Origin: CAZJUP01 sp964549275
GTDB lineage: Bacteria; Fidelibacterota; Marinisomatia; Marinisomatales; TCS55
Length of the DNA stretch: 64,000 bases
Direction: 5' to 3'
Assembly (NCBI GenBank): GCA_964549275.1
Contig: CAZJUP010000001.1
Location: 1 to 64,000 of the forward strand
How positions within the stretch are numbered: position 1 is the stretch's first letter; each line of letters starts with the position of its first letter. This document shows positions 42,028-52,900 of the stretch, piece after piece. The notes below the pieces were generated by a model. It was not told the DNA's origin. It made no database searches and worked only from the letters and a program-made list of their open reading frames with translations. The position numbers and the translations under genes were made by a program.

Positions 42028-42996
42028 ATGGGTTATCGAAGAATAATAATCGGGGATCAGGAAATAAAGGTTCCGGATAAGCTGTTTAAATTAGGGTTAA
42101 TTCCCGTATTAGGACTGGCAATAGTCATTTGGCTTTTTACAGGGATTTATGTTGTTGGACCCGATGAAGTCGGTGTCGTCCAAACATTTGGTAAATATAC
42201 CCGCCAAGCTCAATCCGGATTGAATTATCATTTCCCATATCCCATTGAAACAGTTCAAACCCCAAAAGTCACGGAAGTCAAACGAATTGAAATCGGATTC
42301 AGGACTGTGGGGAAAAATCAATATAAAGCGGTGTCAAGAGAAAGTTTAATGTTAACCGGTGATGAAAACATTGTGGATGCTCAAATGATTGTCCAGTACA
42401 AGATTAAAGAGCCTGTGAATTATGTTTTTAATTTTGTAAAGAAGGAATTGACTGTTCGGGAAGCTGCTGAAGCTTCATTGAGAACAGTGGTAGGTCGACA
42501 TAATATTGATGAAGCGTTGACAGCAGGTAAATTTATGATTCAGGAAGAAACGAAAGCGTTACTCCAAAGTATATTGGATAAATATAAAACAGGAATTATG
42601 ATTGTGGCTGTACAGCTTCAGGCAGTGGCACCTCCAAACCAAGTGGTTGCTGCTTTCAAAGATGTAGCTTCGGCAAAAGAGGATAAGAACAGAATGATTA
42701 ACCAAGCTGAAGGATATCGAAATGATGTAATTCCTAAAGCTAGGGGAGAAGCCCAGGCAATGATTCGCGAGGCAGAAGGGTATAAAGAGGCAAGAATTGC
42801 ACGGGCCGAAGGTGATGTTGCAAAATTCAGTGCTGTATTGAAAGAATATCGAAAAGCAAAAGGCATTACTGAAACTCGAATCTATTTAGAAACACTGGAA
42901 GAAATTTTAGAAAATAAGGAAAAAATCATTATACCTGATTCTGAAAACGGTAACCTGATAAATCTGTTAAACTTAAAAACAAGGGGAGAAAAATAA
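42028..42996 (+). CDS. hflK: Band 7/SPFH protein HflK
   Basis: The 322-residue protein has one N-terminal TM (about 22-43) and an SPFH domain (VGPDEVGVVQTFGKYTRQAQSGLNYHFPYP) followed by a charged coiled coil. With HflC it regulates the FtsH membrane protease. The N-terminus lacks the Gly-rich tail of the E. coli form. hflC follows after two bases. Confidence 0.9.
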   Translation: MGYRRIIIGDQEIKVPDKLFKLGLIPVLGLAIVIWLFTGIYVVGPDEVGVVQTFGKYTRQAQSGLNYHFPYPIETVQTPKVTEVKRIEIGFRTVGKNQYKAVSRESLMLTGDENIVDAQMIVQYKIKEPVNYVFNFVKKELTVREAAEASLRTVVGRHNIDEALTAGKFMIQEETKALLQSILDKYKTGIMIVAVQLQAVAPPNQVVAAFKDVASAKEDKNRMINQAEGYRNDVIPKARGEAQAMIREAEGYKEARIARAEGDVAKFSAVLKEYRKAKGITETRIYLETLEEILENKEKIIIPDSENGNLINLLNLKTRGEK

Positions 42997-42998
42997 CC

Positions 42999-43847
42999 AT
43001 GAAAAAAATCATTTCAATTCTTGTCATTGTTATCGCTCTTTTGGGTCTCTCTTCTGTATTTATTATAGATGAAACAGAACAGGCTATCATTCTCCAATTC
43101 GGAAAGCCGGTAAGAACTGTAATAGAGCCGGGTCTTCATATGAAAGTTCCCTTTCCCATTCAGGAAAAAGTGGTCTTTGACAACCGGTTGCTGGAATACG
43201 ATTCTCCACCGGAAGAAGTGTTAAGTAAAGATAAAAAAACATTAATTGTGGACAATTATGTGAGGTGGCGTATTGTTGAACCTCTCCAATTCCTTAAAAC
43301 AGTTCAGGCTATTCCTACTGCTTTAAGTCGGATGGATGATATTGTTTATTCTGAGCTACGCCGTGAATTAGGGACCCACAATATGGATGAAATTATCACG
43401 GAAAGCCGTGAAGCGATTATGGAAGTCGTAACCATGGAAAGCAATAGAGCAACCAGCGAATACGGGATAAAAGTTGTGGATGTTCGAATCCGCCGGGTAG
43501 ATTTACCCCAGGAAAATGAAAAATCCATCTACGCACGGATGGAAGCGGAAAGGAAACGGCAGGCGAACAAATTCAGGTCAGAAGGGTCTGAAGAAGCTCA
43601 AAAAATAAGAGCTAAAACTGATAAAGAAAAAACAATCATTCTTGCCGCTGCTTATAGAGAATCTGAGAGAGTAAGAGGTGAAGGAGATGCCAAGGCTGTG
43701 GATATTTATGCGCAAGCATATTCTGGCGATCCGAAGTTTTATGAATTTATCCGTACATTGGAGGCATATAAGAAAGTTGTGGATGAGAAAACCACATTGG
43801 TTTTACCAACAAATTCCAAATTATTTAAATTGCTGATGGAGAAATAA
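42999..43847 (+). CDS. hflC: Band 7/SPFH protein HflC
   Basis: The 282-residue protein has an N-terminal TM (about 5-22), an SPFH domain (DETEQAIILQFGKPVRTVIEPGLHMKVPF in two parts) and the conserved YARMEAERKRQANKFRSEG helix. Partner of HflK. It ends directly before the hslV ATG, linking two protein-quality-control modules in one operon. Confidence 0.93.
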   Translation: MKKIISILVIVIALLGLSSVFIIDETEQAIILQFGKPVRTVIEPGLHMKVPFPIQEKVVFDNRLLEYDSPPEEVLSKDKKTLIVDNYVRWRIVEPLQFLKTVQAIPTALSRMDDIVYSELRRELGTHNMDEIITESREAIMEVVTMESNRATSEYGIKVVDVRIRRVDLPQENEKSIYARMEAERKRQANKFRSEGSEEAQKIRAKTDKEKTIILAAAYRESERVRGEGDAKAVDIYAQAYSGDPKFYEFIRTLEAYKKVVDEKTTLVLPTNSKLFKLLMEK

Positions 43848-44393
43848 ATGAGCACAGGGATTCGCTCTACAACAATTTTGGGCGTTCGGACAAAGGGTAA
43901 GGTCGCATTGGGTGGTGATGGGCAGGTCACGTTCGGTGATATGGCATTAAAGCAAAAGGCAGTAAAGGTGCGAAAGTTTGAAACCGATTCCAGTGAAATT
44001 TTAGGTGGGTTTGCTGGAGCTGCAGCGGATGCTCTTACATTGTTTGAAAAATTCGAGGGGAAACTCGATGAGTTCAGCGGTGATTTAAAACGATCTGTTG
44101 TTGAATTGGCCAAAGAATGGCGAACCGATAAGTATCTTCGTCATTTGGATGCGTTGCTAGCTCTCATAGATAAAAAAAGTGCTTTTATTGTATCCGGGGA
44201 TGGGAATGTTATTGAACCAGATGGGCCGATTATTGCGATTGGTTCCGGTGGAGGATTTGCTCAAGCATCAGCAACGGCATTCTTGTATCAAAAATCCTTG
44301 ACGGCAAAGAAAATAGTGGAAAAATCTTTATCCATTGCTGCTGATCTATGCATCTATACCAATCATTCCATTACCGTATTGGAAACCAAATGA
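43848..44393 (+). CDS. hslV: ATP-dependent protease HslUV, peptidase subunit
   Basis: This 181-residue subunit carries a seven-residue propeptide before TTILGVR, so Thr8 is the expected N-terminal nucleophile after processing. GDGQVTFGDM, GGFAGAAADA and AIGSGGGFAQA are proteasome-beta-type motifs. It forms a dodecamer capped by HslU. Its end overlaps the hslU start (ATGA at 44390). Confidence 0.95.
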   Translation: MSTGIRSTTILGVRTKGKVALGGDGQVTFGDMALKQKAVKVRKFETDSSEILGGFAGAAADALTLFEKFEGKLDEFSGDLKRSVVELAKEWRTDKYLRHLDALLALIDKKSAFIVSGDGNVIEPDGPIIAIGSGGGFAQASATAFLYQKSLTAKKIVEKSLSIAADLCIYTNHSITVLETK

Positions 44394-45730
44394 AAAATAT
44401 GACCCCGAAAGAAATCGTCGCTGAACTGGATAGATATATCGTGGGGCAAACTGATGCAAAACGTGCAGTGGCCATAGCCTTGAGAAATCGATGGCGCCGA
44501 CAGCAGGTTCGCAAGCCCATGCGGGACGAAATCGTTCCCAATAATATCATTCTTATTGGGCCAACCGGTGTCGGAAAAACAGAAATTGCCCGACGATTGG
44601 CCAACCTTGCTCATGCTCCTTTTATCAAAGTAGAAGCCAGTAAATTTACTGAAGTAGGATATGTGGGTCGCGATGTTGAATCCATGGTTCGGGATTTGAC
44701 CGATACAGCGGTCAGCATGGTTCGCCGTGAGCGACAGGAAGAAGTTCATGAGGCTGCAGAAGTTTTGGCGGAAGAACGATTATTGGATATTCTTTTTCCC
44801 ACAGAATCAAAGACACCGAGAAAGCGTACTTCCGAAGAAGAGAAACGAATTGAAAAAACCCGGGAAAGATTAAGGCAAAAACTAAAACGGGGTGATTTTG
44901 AAGAGCGATTGATTGAAATTGAAGTTCCCGAAGATGGAATGCCCATGATGCAGGTTTTTGGCCCCCTGGGCATGGAAGATTTGGGAATGAGTATGAAGGA
45001 TATGCTGTCCAATGTAATGCCTGGGCATAAGAAACTGAAAAAAACCACTGTTTCGGAAGCTCGGGAAATATTGTTTGATCTCGAAGTTGAAAAATTATTG
45101 GATCAAGACGAAATCATTCGCACTGCTAAAGAAAAAGTTGAAAACAACGGGATTGTATTTTTGGATGAAGTAGATAAAATTGCAGGAGGAAACAGCAGTG
45201 CCGGTCCAGATGTGAGCCGCGAAGGGGTACAAAGAGATTTGCTTCCCATTATTGAAGGCAGTACGGTTCCTACAAAGTATGGGATGATAAAAACAGACCA
45301 TATTTTATTTATTGCTGCGGGGGCATTTCATGTTTCGGCACCTTCCGATATGATACCTGAACTTCAAGGTAGGTTTCCCATCCGTGTTGAGATGAATAAA
45401 TTAACAGTAAAAGATTTTGTTAAAATTCTTAAACATCCAGAGTCGTCATTAATAAAACAATATATGGCATTATTGGGTGCTGAAAATGTTACACTGAAAT
45501 TTGAAAATGATGCCATAAGAGCTATTGCAAAAATCGCAGCAGAAGTGAATTCAAAAATGGAAAATATTGGAGCTCGAAGACTTCACACTGTTATGACAAC
45601 TCTGTTGGATGATCAAATGTTTGAACAGGCTACTGGGAGAAAGAAAACCATAACCATTACCAAGAAAAAAGTGAATGATCAACTCAAAGACATTGTAGAA
45701 GACCAGGATTTGAGCCGGTACATCTTATAA
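44390..45730 (+). CDS. hslU: ATP-dependent protease HslUV, ATPase subunit
   Basis: ATG 44390 gives 446 residues; the longer frame from 44348 runs inside hslV and is rejected. MTPKEIVAELDRYIVGQ, Walker A GPTGVGKT (57-64), Walker B IVFLDEVDKI, the GYVGRD pore loop and a C-terminal DLSRYIL tail that inserts into HslV are all present. The AAA+ unfoldase feeds substrates to HslV. Confidence 0.97.
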   Translation: MKNMTPKEIVAELDRYIVGQTDAKRAVAIALRNRWRRQQVRKPMRDEIVPNNIILIGPTGVGKTEIARRLANLAHAPFIKVEASKFTEVGYVGRDVESMVRDLTDTAVSMVRRERQEEVHEAAEVLAEERLLDILFPTESKTPRKRTSEEEKRIEKTRERLRQKLKRGDFEERLIEIEVPEDGMPMMQVFGPLGMEDLGMSMKDMLSNVMPGHKKLKKTTVSEAREILFDLEVEKLLDQDEIIRTAKEKVENNGIVFLDEVDKIAGGNSSAGPDVSREGVQRDLLPIIEGSTVPTKYGMIKTDHILFIAAGAFHVSAPSDMIPELQGRFPIRVEMNKLTVKDFVKILKHPESSLIKQYMALLGAENVTLKFENDAIRAIAKIAAEVNSKMENIGARRLHTVMTTLLDDQMFEQATGRKKTITITKKKVNDQLKDIVEDQDLSRYIL

Positions 45731-45755
45731 AGAATAGGAAGTAAAACAAAAAAAA

Positions 45756-46673
45756 ATGAAAAGGGACTTTTTACACATAACAGATTTTACGTCTGAAGAA
45801 ATTTACGAAACTCTCGAAAACGCCGTAGAGATTAAAGCAAAGCTAAAAAATGGAGAAAACTATACTCCCTTTAAAGGAAAATCACTTGCCATGATTTTTG
45901 CTAAACCTTCAGCCAGAACACGGGTTTCGTTTGAAACTGGATTCTTTAGATTGGGTGGGCATGCGTTATATTTGGGTCCAAATGATATTGGAATCGGGAA
46001 AAGGGAAGCTGTAAAAGATATAGCTCGTGTCATCGGAAGATATAATGATATGATTATGGCCAGGCTTTTTAACCATTCACATATCGTTGAATTAGCGAAA
46101 TATTCTTCAGCACCTGTGATCAATGGTTTAACAGATTATAATCACCCATGCCAAATCATGGCTGATATTTTAACCCTATACGAGCATCGTGGTAGCTTAG
46201 AAAATTTGAAAGTCGCTTATGTAGGCGATGGAAACAATATTGTTCACTCTTGGTTGAGATTAGCAGAACGAATTCCGTTCCAATTTTCTTGTGTCTGCCC
46301 GGAAGGATTTGAACCGGATACCGATGCGGTAAATCGTGTAAAAAAAGAAGGAATATCATCAGTTGAAATAACCCATGATCCTAAATCAGGACTGAAAGAT
46401 GCTGATGTAGTTTACACGGATGTTTGGGCATCAATGGGGCAGAAAGGCGAAGCAGATATGCGGGAAAAACAGTTTCAAGATTTTCAGGTTAACAGCGATA
46501 TGATGAATCATACAGGAAAGAATTCTTTTTTTATGCACTGTCTTCCTGCAGAGAGAGGAAGAGAAACAACAGATGAAGTCATGGAAGCAGGCTATTCAAT
46601 TGTATTTGATCAGGCTGAGAATCGAATGCATGCTCAAAATGCTATTATGATTAAAATCGCCGAGGAAAATTAA
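45756..46673 (+). CDS. argF: Ornithine carbamoyltransferase
   Basis: The 305-residue enzyme has the carbamoyl-phosphate site KPSARTRVSFE, DYNHPCQIMAD (ornithine/carbamoyl-phosphate contacts), DVWASMGQ and the HCLPAERG loop with the catalytic Cys. It converts ornithine and carbamoyl phosphate to citrulline in arginine synthesis. No other arg gene lies nearby. The SMG-loop form DVWASMGQ supports ornithine over related transcarbamylase substrates. Confidence 0.93.
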   Translation: MKRDFLHITDFTSEEIYETLENAVEIKAKLKNGENYTPFKGKSLAMIFAKPSARTRVSFETGFFRLGGHALYLGPNDIGIGKREAVKDIARVIGRYNDMIMARLFNHSHIVELAKYSSAPVINGLTDYNHPCQIMADILTLYEHRGSLENLKVAYVGDGNNIVHSWLRLAERIPFQFSCVCPEGFEPDTDAVNRVKKEGISSVEITHDPKSGLKDADVVYTDVWASMGQKGEADMREKQFQDFQVNSDMMNHTGKNSFFMHCLPAERGRETTDEVMEAGYSIVFDQAENRMHAQNAIMIKIAEEN

Positions 46674-46676
46674 AGC

Positions 46677-46696
46677 TTAAATCAAGGCAGATTTAA
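46677..46696. terminator. Small perfect hairpin between convergent genes
   Basis: A 7-bp stem (TTAAATC with GATTTAA) and a 6-base loop lie between argF (+) and the convergent minus-strand gene. A T-rich run follows only when read on the minus strand, so it may terminate that operon. The stem is AT-rich and weak. Confidence 0.4.
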
Positions 46697-46710
46697 AGGA
46701 GAATAGACCT

Positions 46711-47940
46711 TTATTTTGTCTCTTCCCAAAATATTTCGTAGGTGCGATATTCTACTTTTTCCCGACTGTCTGTTATTGGAATTATAATTTTAAATGTTGC
46801 TGTTGCTCCGGGTTCAATAGCTGTATCTGTAGATATCCCCGTGAGATATTTTTTCTTAGAGCCAATGACAAATACTGAATCTTTTGCCACAAGGTTTGTA
46901 CTTGCTGCCCATAGATTTGCGACTACACGAACAAAATCTGCACGTTTTTTACTCACATTTTTGACCATGCCCGTAATTTCTTCTCTTTCCGGGTAAACAT
47001 CAACTTTAGGATCTCCTACGAGTTCCACTCTTGCTGCAGGTGGGAGTACATCCGTGATCTGCATAATTTTATCACTATCAATTGCCAATTCTCCAATGCT
47101 TGTTTGAACAAGGATCTCCAAATCATTTCTGTCGATAATTTCACCGATTACTACTGAGCCATTTGTGAGTTCAATACGATGCTGTAATTGAGGAATTTTT
47201 ATAAGATTGAGCAACTCTTCATTGATGGTGGGGATGGATTTAGATTTTTCGTAAACCTTGATCACTTTTTTAAGCGAATCCATTTGCACTTGCAAGTTTT
47301 GAATATTACTGCGCATTTCAAAAAATAATTCCCCTCCAGGCAGCATTTCTACTTTTTCCCGCGGTGTTCTAATGGTTGGTAAAACTTCCAGGGAATCATT
47401 TTGTTCTACTGAGAATGATGTGTCTGGTAAATTCAATTGTGTTACGGGTATAATTTTTGTTACCGATTTTTCTGAAGCGGGGAGTAGTTCTTCCTTTGGT
47501 GTTTTTTCTTCCTCTACGAACTGGGGGGCTAAAGTTTCTTCCTGAATTTTTCGATCCGATAAGGGTACATTTTGAAGGGGTAGAGTACTCTCATTCTTAT
47601 CTTGCCCTTCAGCGGATAAAGATAATTTCCCTAATTTGATATTTTTATCCACCACATCAAACGGATAAAGAAGCATCCCCAGTTCACTTCCGTCCACCAT
47701 TAATGTATATTTACCTGGGGGTACTTTTTTAAATTCGAATTTTCCGCCTCCCCTTCCTATTCTTTTTTTCGATGTGGTTGTTGTTTGAATTTCTAAATCG
47801 CCTGATGACTTTAAAATTACTTGAGTCTTTGGAACCGTATTGCCGTCAGAATCAATAATAAGTCCCGATATTTTATAAGCATCTTTCCCAAAGGCAAATG
47901 ATGAAAGAAGTACGATCGAAAGAAGAAGTCTTTTATTCAT
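46711..47940 (-). CDS. Exported protein with prealbumin-like fold, coiled coil and C-terminal FxLYD-like domain
   Basis: The 409-residue protein has a signal peptide (about 1-18). Next is a carboxypeptidase-regulatory-like beta domain (about 22-110: ISGLIIDSDGNTVPKTQVIL, FEFKKVPPGKYTLMVDG), then a low-complexity acidic stretch and a short coiled coil (about 207-235). After an SH3-like segment, an FxLYD/transthyretin-like C-terminus (ITGMVKNVSKKRADFVRVVANLW) follows. It probably acts at the envelope. It overlaps the HEAT-repeat lipoprotein gene by eight bases. Confidence 0.7.
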   Translation of the reverse strand: MNKRLLLSIVLLSSFAFGKDAYKISGLIIDSDGNTVPKTQVILKSSGDLEIQTTTTSKKRIGRGGGKFEFKKVPPGKYTLMVDGSELGMLLYPFDVVDKNIKLGKLSLSAEGQDKNESTLPLQNVPLSDRKIQEETLAPQFVEEEKTPKEELLPASEKSVTKIIPVTQLNLPDTSFSVEQNDSLEVLPTIRTPREKVEMLPGGELFFEMRSNIQNLQVQMDSLKKVIKVYEKSKSIPTINEELLNLIKIPQLQHRIELTNGSVVIGEIIDRNDLEILVQTSIGELAIDSDKIMQITDVLPPAARVELVGDPKVDVYPEREEITGMVKNVSKKRADFVRVVANLWAASTNLVAKDSVFVIGSKKKYLTGISTDTAIEPGATATFKIIIPITDSREKVEYRTYEIFWEETK

Positions 47941-49066
47941 TTTCTTTCGCTTTTATGTGAGCCTTAAACGTTAACCGACGAATATCTTCTTCGTAGTTTG
48001 AATATTTCCCCAAGTTTTTTATAGCCGAAATCACCGTATTGTGAAGGTAAATTTGAAGAGGGTCTTCTAAAATTGGAAGGAAAGAATTAATCACAGACGG
48101 GTCTTGGAAATGCCCTAATTTTTCTATGGCTTTTTGGCGGATATCAATGGGGAATTCTGTATTCATTGCGATCTCCAAAACGGCCTTTCTTACTTCTGGA
48201 TCATTAAATTCTCCAAGTGCCTCAAGCAGTGTATTCAGCATAGTGTAATATTGGTTTTTTCCGTTACGGTATGTATGGAGAAGAGCAAGCACAAGGTTTT
48301 CTTCTTTAACACCTGACATAGTATTTAATGCAAAATCTCTGACTTCAAGATTTGTTTCAGGGTCGTTTAATAATTCAGCAAAGGACCCTGCAACCTGTCC
48401 CGGATCTTTTTTCCCAAGAATTTCTAAGGCGCGGTTACGAATCCCAAGTTTGACTTCCGGATCTCGGGCAATTTGAGTTAATATAGGGACAACTTCATCT
48501 GTTCCGAGTGCTCCAAGTGTTTCGGTCAATAATTTTTCCGTTCGATTAAAATTATTTCGATTGACCTCATACAAATCAATAAGAGCAAGTACCTGGTCTT
48601 TTGTCCTGACCTTATTTAATCCGCGAACTAGGGTCATTTGGAGAGCATTTGATTTTTTTTCTAAATTATTCATGGCTTGGACCATAGCATCCGCTGCGCG
48701 AGGGTCATCACGAAACTCGGCTAAAAGTTCTATAGAAGCTACCATGAATGTCACATCGAGAGCAGCAGCATCACCTACGGATTTAGAAATAGCATTTAGG
48801 GCTGTAGGATGCTGAGTTTTGGCCAGTACCTTCCCGGCCTGAATTCGTACATCAAAAGGTTGGTTCGTATCTTCGTAGATAGCAATCATTTCTTCCAGAG
48901 CTTGTAATTTACCTTCCGAGTAGGAAGTTCTTAACTTGTTTATCAGTTCGTAAGTAATATCTTCATCAGGAGATTTTTTTCCTGGTAAAAACTTTTTTAT
49001 CATGGAACATCCGGAGACCAGCAAAGATGCAGAAAGGAGTATTAGGATAAAAAGTTGGCGAATCAT
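47933..49066 (-). CDS. HEAT-repeat lipoprotein
   Basis: The 377-residue protein has a lipoprotein signal (LLVSGC, lipidated Cys20). Helical HEAT/PBS-type repeats fill about 60-365, seen as recurring phrases such as DVRIQAGKVLAKTQHPTAL, IRNRALEILGKKDPG and IRQKAIEKLGHFQDP. Likely a periplasm-facing scaffold; partner unknown. It lies between lpxH (one-base gap) and the exported coiled-coil protein. Confidence 0.8.
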   Translation of the reverse strand: MIRQLFILILLSASLLVSGCSMIKKFLPGKKSPDEDITYELINKLRTSYSEGKLQALEEMIAIYEDTNQPFDVRIQAGKVLAKTQHPTALNAISKSVGDAAALDVTFMVASIELLAEFRDDPRAADAMVQAMNNLEKKSNALQMTLVRGLNKVRTKDQVLALIDLYEVNRNNFNRTEKLLTETLGALGTDEVVPILTQIARDPEVKLGIRNRALEILGKKDPGQVAGSFAELLNDPETNLEVRDFALNTMSGVKEENLVLALLHTYRNGKNQYYTMLNTLLEALGEFNDPEVRKAVLEIAMNTEFPIDIRQKAIEKLGHFQDPSVINSFLPILEDPLQIYLHNTVISAIKNLGKYSNYEEDIRRLTFKAHIKAKENE

Positions 49067-49067
49067 G

Positions 49068-49799
49068 CTATTTCCAAAATTTTAAAGTAAATGTATTGCC
49101 ATCAAAATAGCCATATGAAAAATACTGCAGCCAATCTCCAAGGATAATTAATTTTCCATCATTAACGGGAATTTCTTTGGCTTGATGATAATGGCCTGTA
49201 ATAAAATAATCAAACCCGTCATTAATTTTTTTTAACGCATGCCCCGTCATTTCGTCAATAACTTTTTGATTAAAGGTATCGCTATGTGTATAGTGTTCAC
49301 CTTTTTTAGATACCCATTGGGCAAAAGCATACCCTATCCGCGGATGAAGCATTCTATATACCCACATAAACAATGGATTTCTGAGAATTGTTTTAAGGAT
49401 CCGATATCCTCTATCCCAAGATAAATATCCGTCCCCATGAGTAATATAGAACTTTTTATCGTTAATATGAATTATGGTATCATCGAAATAGGTCTTTGTT
49501 GTTAATGTTTCTGTAATAAAATCCAAGACCCAATAGTCATGGTTTCCTAGAATATAGTGAATTTCAACTCCGGATTGCTTTACGTCATAAATTTTGTGAT
49601 AGAACTCAAAGAAGACTTTTGGGATAACATGCTTGTATTCAAAATAGAAATCAAATAAATCTCCGTTAATGAATAAAGTTCCACCTGTTTCCTTAATATG
49701 ATCGAGGAATTCAAACAAATGTCGTTGCCGCTCCTTTTCTGTTGGAGAGCGGTTCAGCATCAAATGAATATCGGAAATAAAATAGACCGGCGTTTCCAT
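49068..49799 (-). CDS. lpxH: UDP-2,3-diacylglucosamine diphosphatase-like metallophosphoesterase
   Basis: The 243-residue calcineurin-like enzyme has all metal motifs: DIHL, GDLFDF, GNHDYW, THGDGY and GHYHQ. Length and the WDRGYRILKTILRNPL cap region match LpxH-type enzymes of lipid A synthesis in FCB bacteria. It is the first gene of a three-gene minus-strand operon. Assignment to lipid A rather than another phosphoesterase role is by family resemblance. Confidence 0.8.
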   Translation of the reverse strand: METPVYFISDIHLMLNRSPTEKERQRHLFEFLDHIKETGGTLFINGDLFDFYFEYKHVIPKVFFEFYHKIYDVKQSGVEIHYILGNHDYWVLDFITETLTTKTYFDDTIIHINDKKFYITHGDGYLSWDRGYRILKTILRNPLFMWVYRMLHPRIGYAFAQWVSKKGEHYTHSDTFNQKVIDEMTGHALKKINDGFDYFITGHYHQAKEIPVNDGKLIILGDWLQYFSYGYFDGNTFTLKFWK

Positions 49800-49948
49800 A
49801 AGGTGAAAAATACCGCTTTGCTGTGGGGACAGTCAAATCATTAAAGTAGAATTCAGTAATTCCCTGTCCGGGAGGTTACAGTTTAACCATTTTTAAAAAT
49901 ACAAGTCGAAAATAAGGAACTTGATGATTAATTTTAACTATAGTTGAT

Positions 49949-52900
49949 ATGAACCGAATCTTGATCATACTCGTAGTGCTGTTAGCTGCCAGCCAAATAG
50001 CCGCACAATCCTTCGGGCAAAATAAGGTGCAATATCGTTCCTTTGACTGGTCCTATTTATCCACACCTCATTTCGACATATACTATTATGGGGATGAGGT
50101 GGATTTGGCAAGGTATACATTAGATGTTGCGAATGAAGCCTATGAACAAATTTCAAAACACTTGCGATGGAACTTAAAAAAACGGGTTCCAATTATTGTT
50201 TATCATTCTCATAACGATTTCCAACAAACCAATGTTGTGGGAACCTATATGCAGGAGGGTATCGGGGGTGTAACCGAATTATTTAAGAACAGAGTTGTTC
50301 TTCCATTTGAGGGAGATTATAATCAATTTCGGCATGTCATTCATCATGAACTGGTCCATGCCATGATCAATGACATGGTTTACGGCGGACGAATGCAGAA
50401 TGTCATTTCCGGAAGGGTTTCTCTGCGGATACCCCTTTGGGCAAATGAGGGACTTGCAGAATACTTATCTATGAACTGGGATACTAAAGCAGATATGACT
50501 ATTCGAGATATGGCTATAAATGAAAGAATTCCCACCATTCAGGAATTGGAATATTTTTTAGCGTATAAGGGCGGGCAATCAGTATGGCGATTTATTGCCG
50601 AAAAATACGGCAGAGAAAAAATTGGAGAAATATTCCATTCAATGAAACAAAGGGGAAACGCGGAGCGCGGATTTAAGCGAGCGGTAGGAATGGATTATGA
50701 AGAACTCACGGAGCAGTGGCACAGTTATATTAAAAAGGAATATTGGCCCGATGTTGCCGGTAGAGATGAACTTAAGGCTGTGGCAAAAGTTTTAACTGAC
50801 CATAAGAAAAAACGGAATTTTTACAACATCTCTCCTACCATTTCACCAGATGGAAGTAAAATTGCTGTTTTATCGGACCGATCAGGGTATATGGATGTTT
50901 ATATCATAGATGCGATCAATGGAAAGCAACTAAAACGATTGGTTAAAGGAAATAGATCTATAGATTTTGAAGAATTAAAATTCCTCCAGCCAGGTATTAC
51001 TTGGTCCCCGGATAATAGACAAATTGTCATTGCAGCAAAGTCCGGTGCTCATGACGCTTTATATTTGATTGATGTGAAAACAAAAAAACAGAAAAAAATT
51101 GAATTTAAATTAGATGGTGTTTTTACTGCTGCCTGGAGTCCTGATGGGAAAAGTCTGGCTTTTGTTGGTAATGAAGGTGGCTATAGTGATATATATCTAT
51201 ATGAGATTGAGTCTAAAACATTGGCTAAAATAACGAATGATGTATATTCTGACTCAGAACCTTCTTGGAGTCCCGAGGGGAACCAAATCGCTTTTGTATC
51301 TGACAGAGGATCTCATCTTACGAATGGAAGTACATCACCCCGATCCATGGTTGAAGACCACGCTTTTCAAAAAGATATTTATACAGTGGATGTCCAAACA
51401 AAAAAAATCACACGGTTTACTGATACAGATTACAACGAAAATTATCCAATTTGGGCACATACACAAGATGGATTATTCTACTCTGCAGACTATAATGGAA
51501 TCTGGAATATTTTTTACCGGCCTATCCAAAGTGATTCGTCCAGGGTTTTAACAAATCTGCTGACAGGAGCTTTCCAACTGAGTTTGACAAAGGATGATGA
51601 ATCTTTGGTTTTTGCAGGATATTCTAATTTAGGCTGGGATGTGTATCGAATGACCCGCCCACTAGACCTCCCAGAAAAAACGGTTGCTCCTACAAATTTT
51701 ATTCAAAATACAGATCCAGGCTCAGAAGACCTTGCAGATTTGAGAAAAGATAAAATCCGCAAAGGAGAAAGTGATGTTTTATTAGATTATTCCAGGCATA
51801 TTTTTGCCTGGGAATATGAAAATTATAATGAAATACCTTATACCCTTCAAGCAGAAGAAAGACTGCCAGATTCTTTGTTTAAGAAAAACGGCGAGTATAT
51901 TCCACAAGTGTATAAAACCAGGTTTTCTTTGGATTTGGTTAATGCCAGTATGGGATACAATACTTTATTTGGTGCCCAGGGGATTACTGTTTTTTGGTTT
52001 AGCGATGTAATGGGAGACCATCAATTCTCATTGGGAACGGAAATGCAGATTACACTCCAGAACAGTGATTATTATATTAATTATGCATATTTGAAAAATC
52101 GAACAGATTACTATTTCACGGGATTTCACCAGGCAGACTTTTTTAATGCGGGGTATGTGGCAAAGGAGCAAGGTTACTTTAATGAATTAACCGGCCGTTT
52201 GCGTCATTATGGGATTGCAGCTTTTGCATCAAGACCATTGAATCGATTTCATCGATTTGAAGGAGGATTCATTTGGCATGCCATTGATTACAAAGTATTT
52301 GAATTGGACCAATACCTGAATCAAACCAATGAAATGTCAACAGATGGGTTTTCAACGATTAATCCAACTTTAAGCTATGTTTTTGATAATTCTGTTTCGG
52401 GCTTTACCGGACCTGTAGACGGGTTTCGTCAAAATACAACGCTGGAAATAAATCCCGGAGGCGGTGAGAAAGGAATTTCGTATCAGAAACTAAAAATCGA
52501 TTTAAGAAAATATAAACTTGTAGGCAGAAATTATTCCTTTGCAGGACGGCTATTTTTTGGCACAAGTCAGGGAAAAAACCGACAGAAATTTTTCTTAGGT
52601 GGTATGCAAAACTGGTTGTTTGGTACAGGAGAAACGGATGGAGTAAGCGATGAATTAAATCCAAGATGGCGCAATGTGATTTTAGACAGTGAAAACGAAA
52701 CGCTATTGCAGGATATTTATTTTTCAGAATTTGCCATGCCGCTTCGTGGAGCACGATTTTCTGAACGATTTGGGTCTAATGTGGTGTTAGCAAATTTGGA
52801 GTTCCGATTTCCCTTTGTGCAATATTTCCAATTGGGATTTCCCGCAAAGGTCATCTTTGGAAATATTCGAGGTCATATTTTTATGGATATTGGAGCAGCA

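Noticed and set aside
44348..44389. N-terminal extension of HslU inside hslV
   Set aside because: HslU begins at MTPKEIV in the family; the ATGA overlap at 44390 is the natural start.
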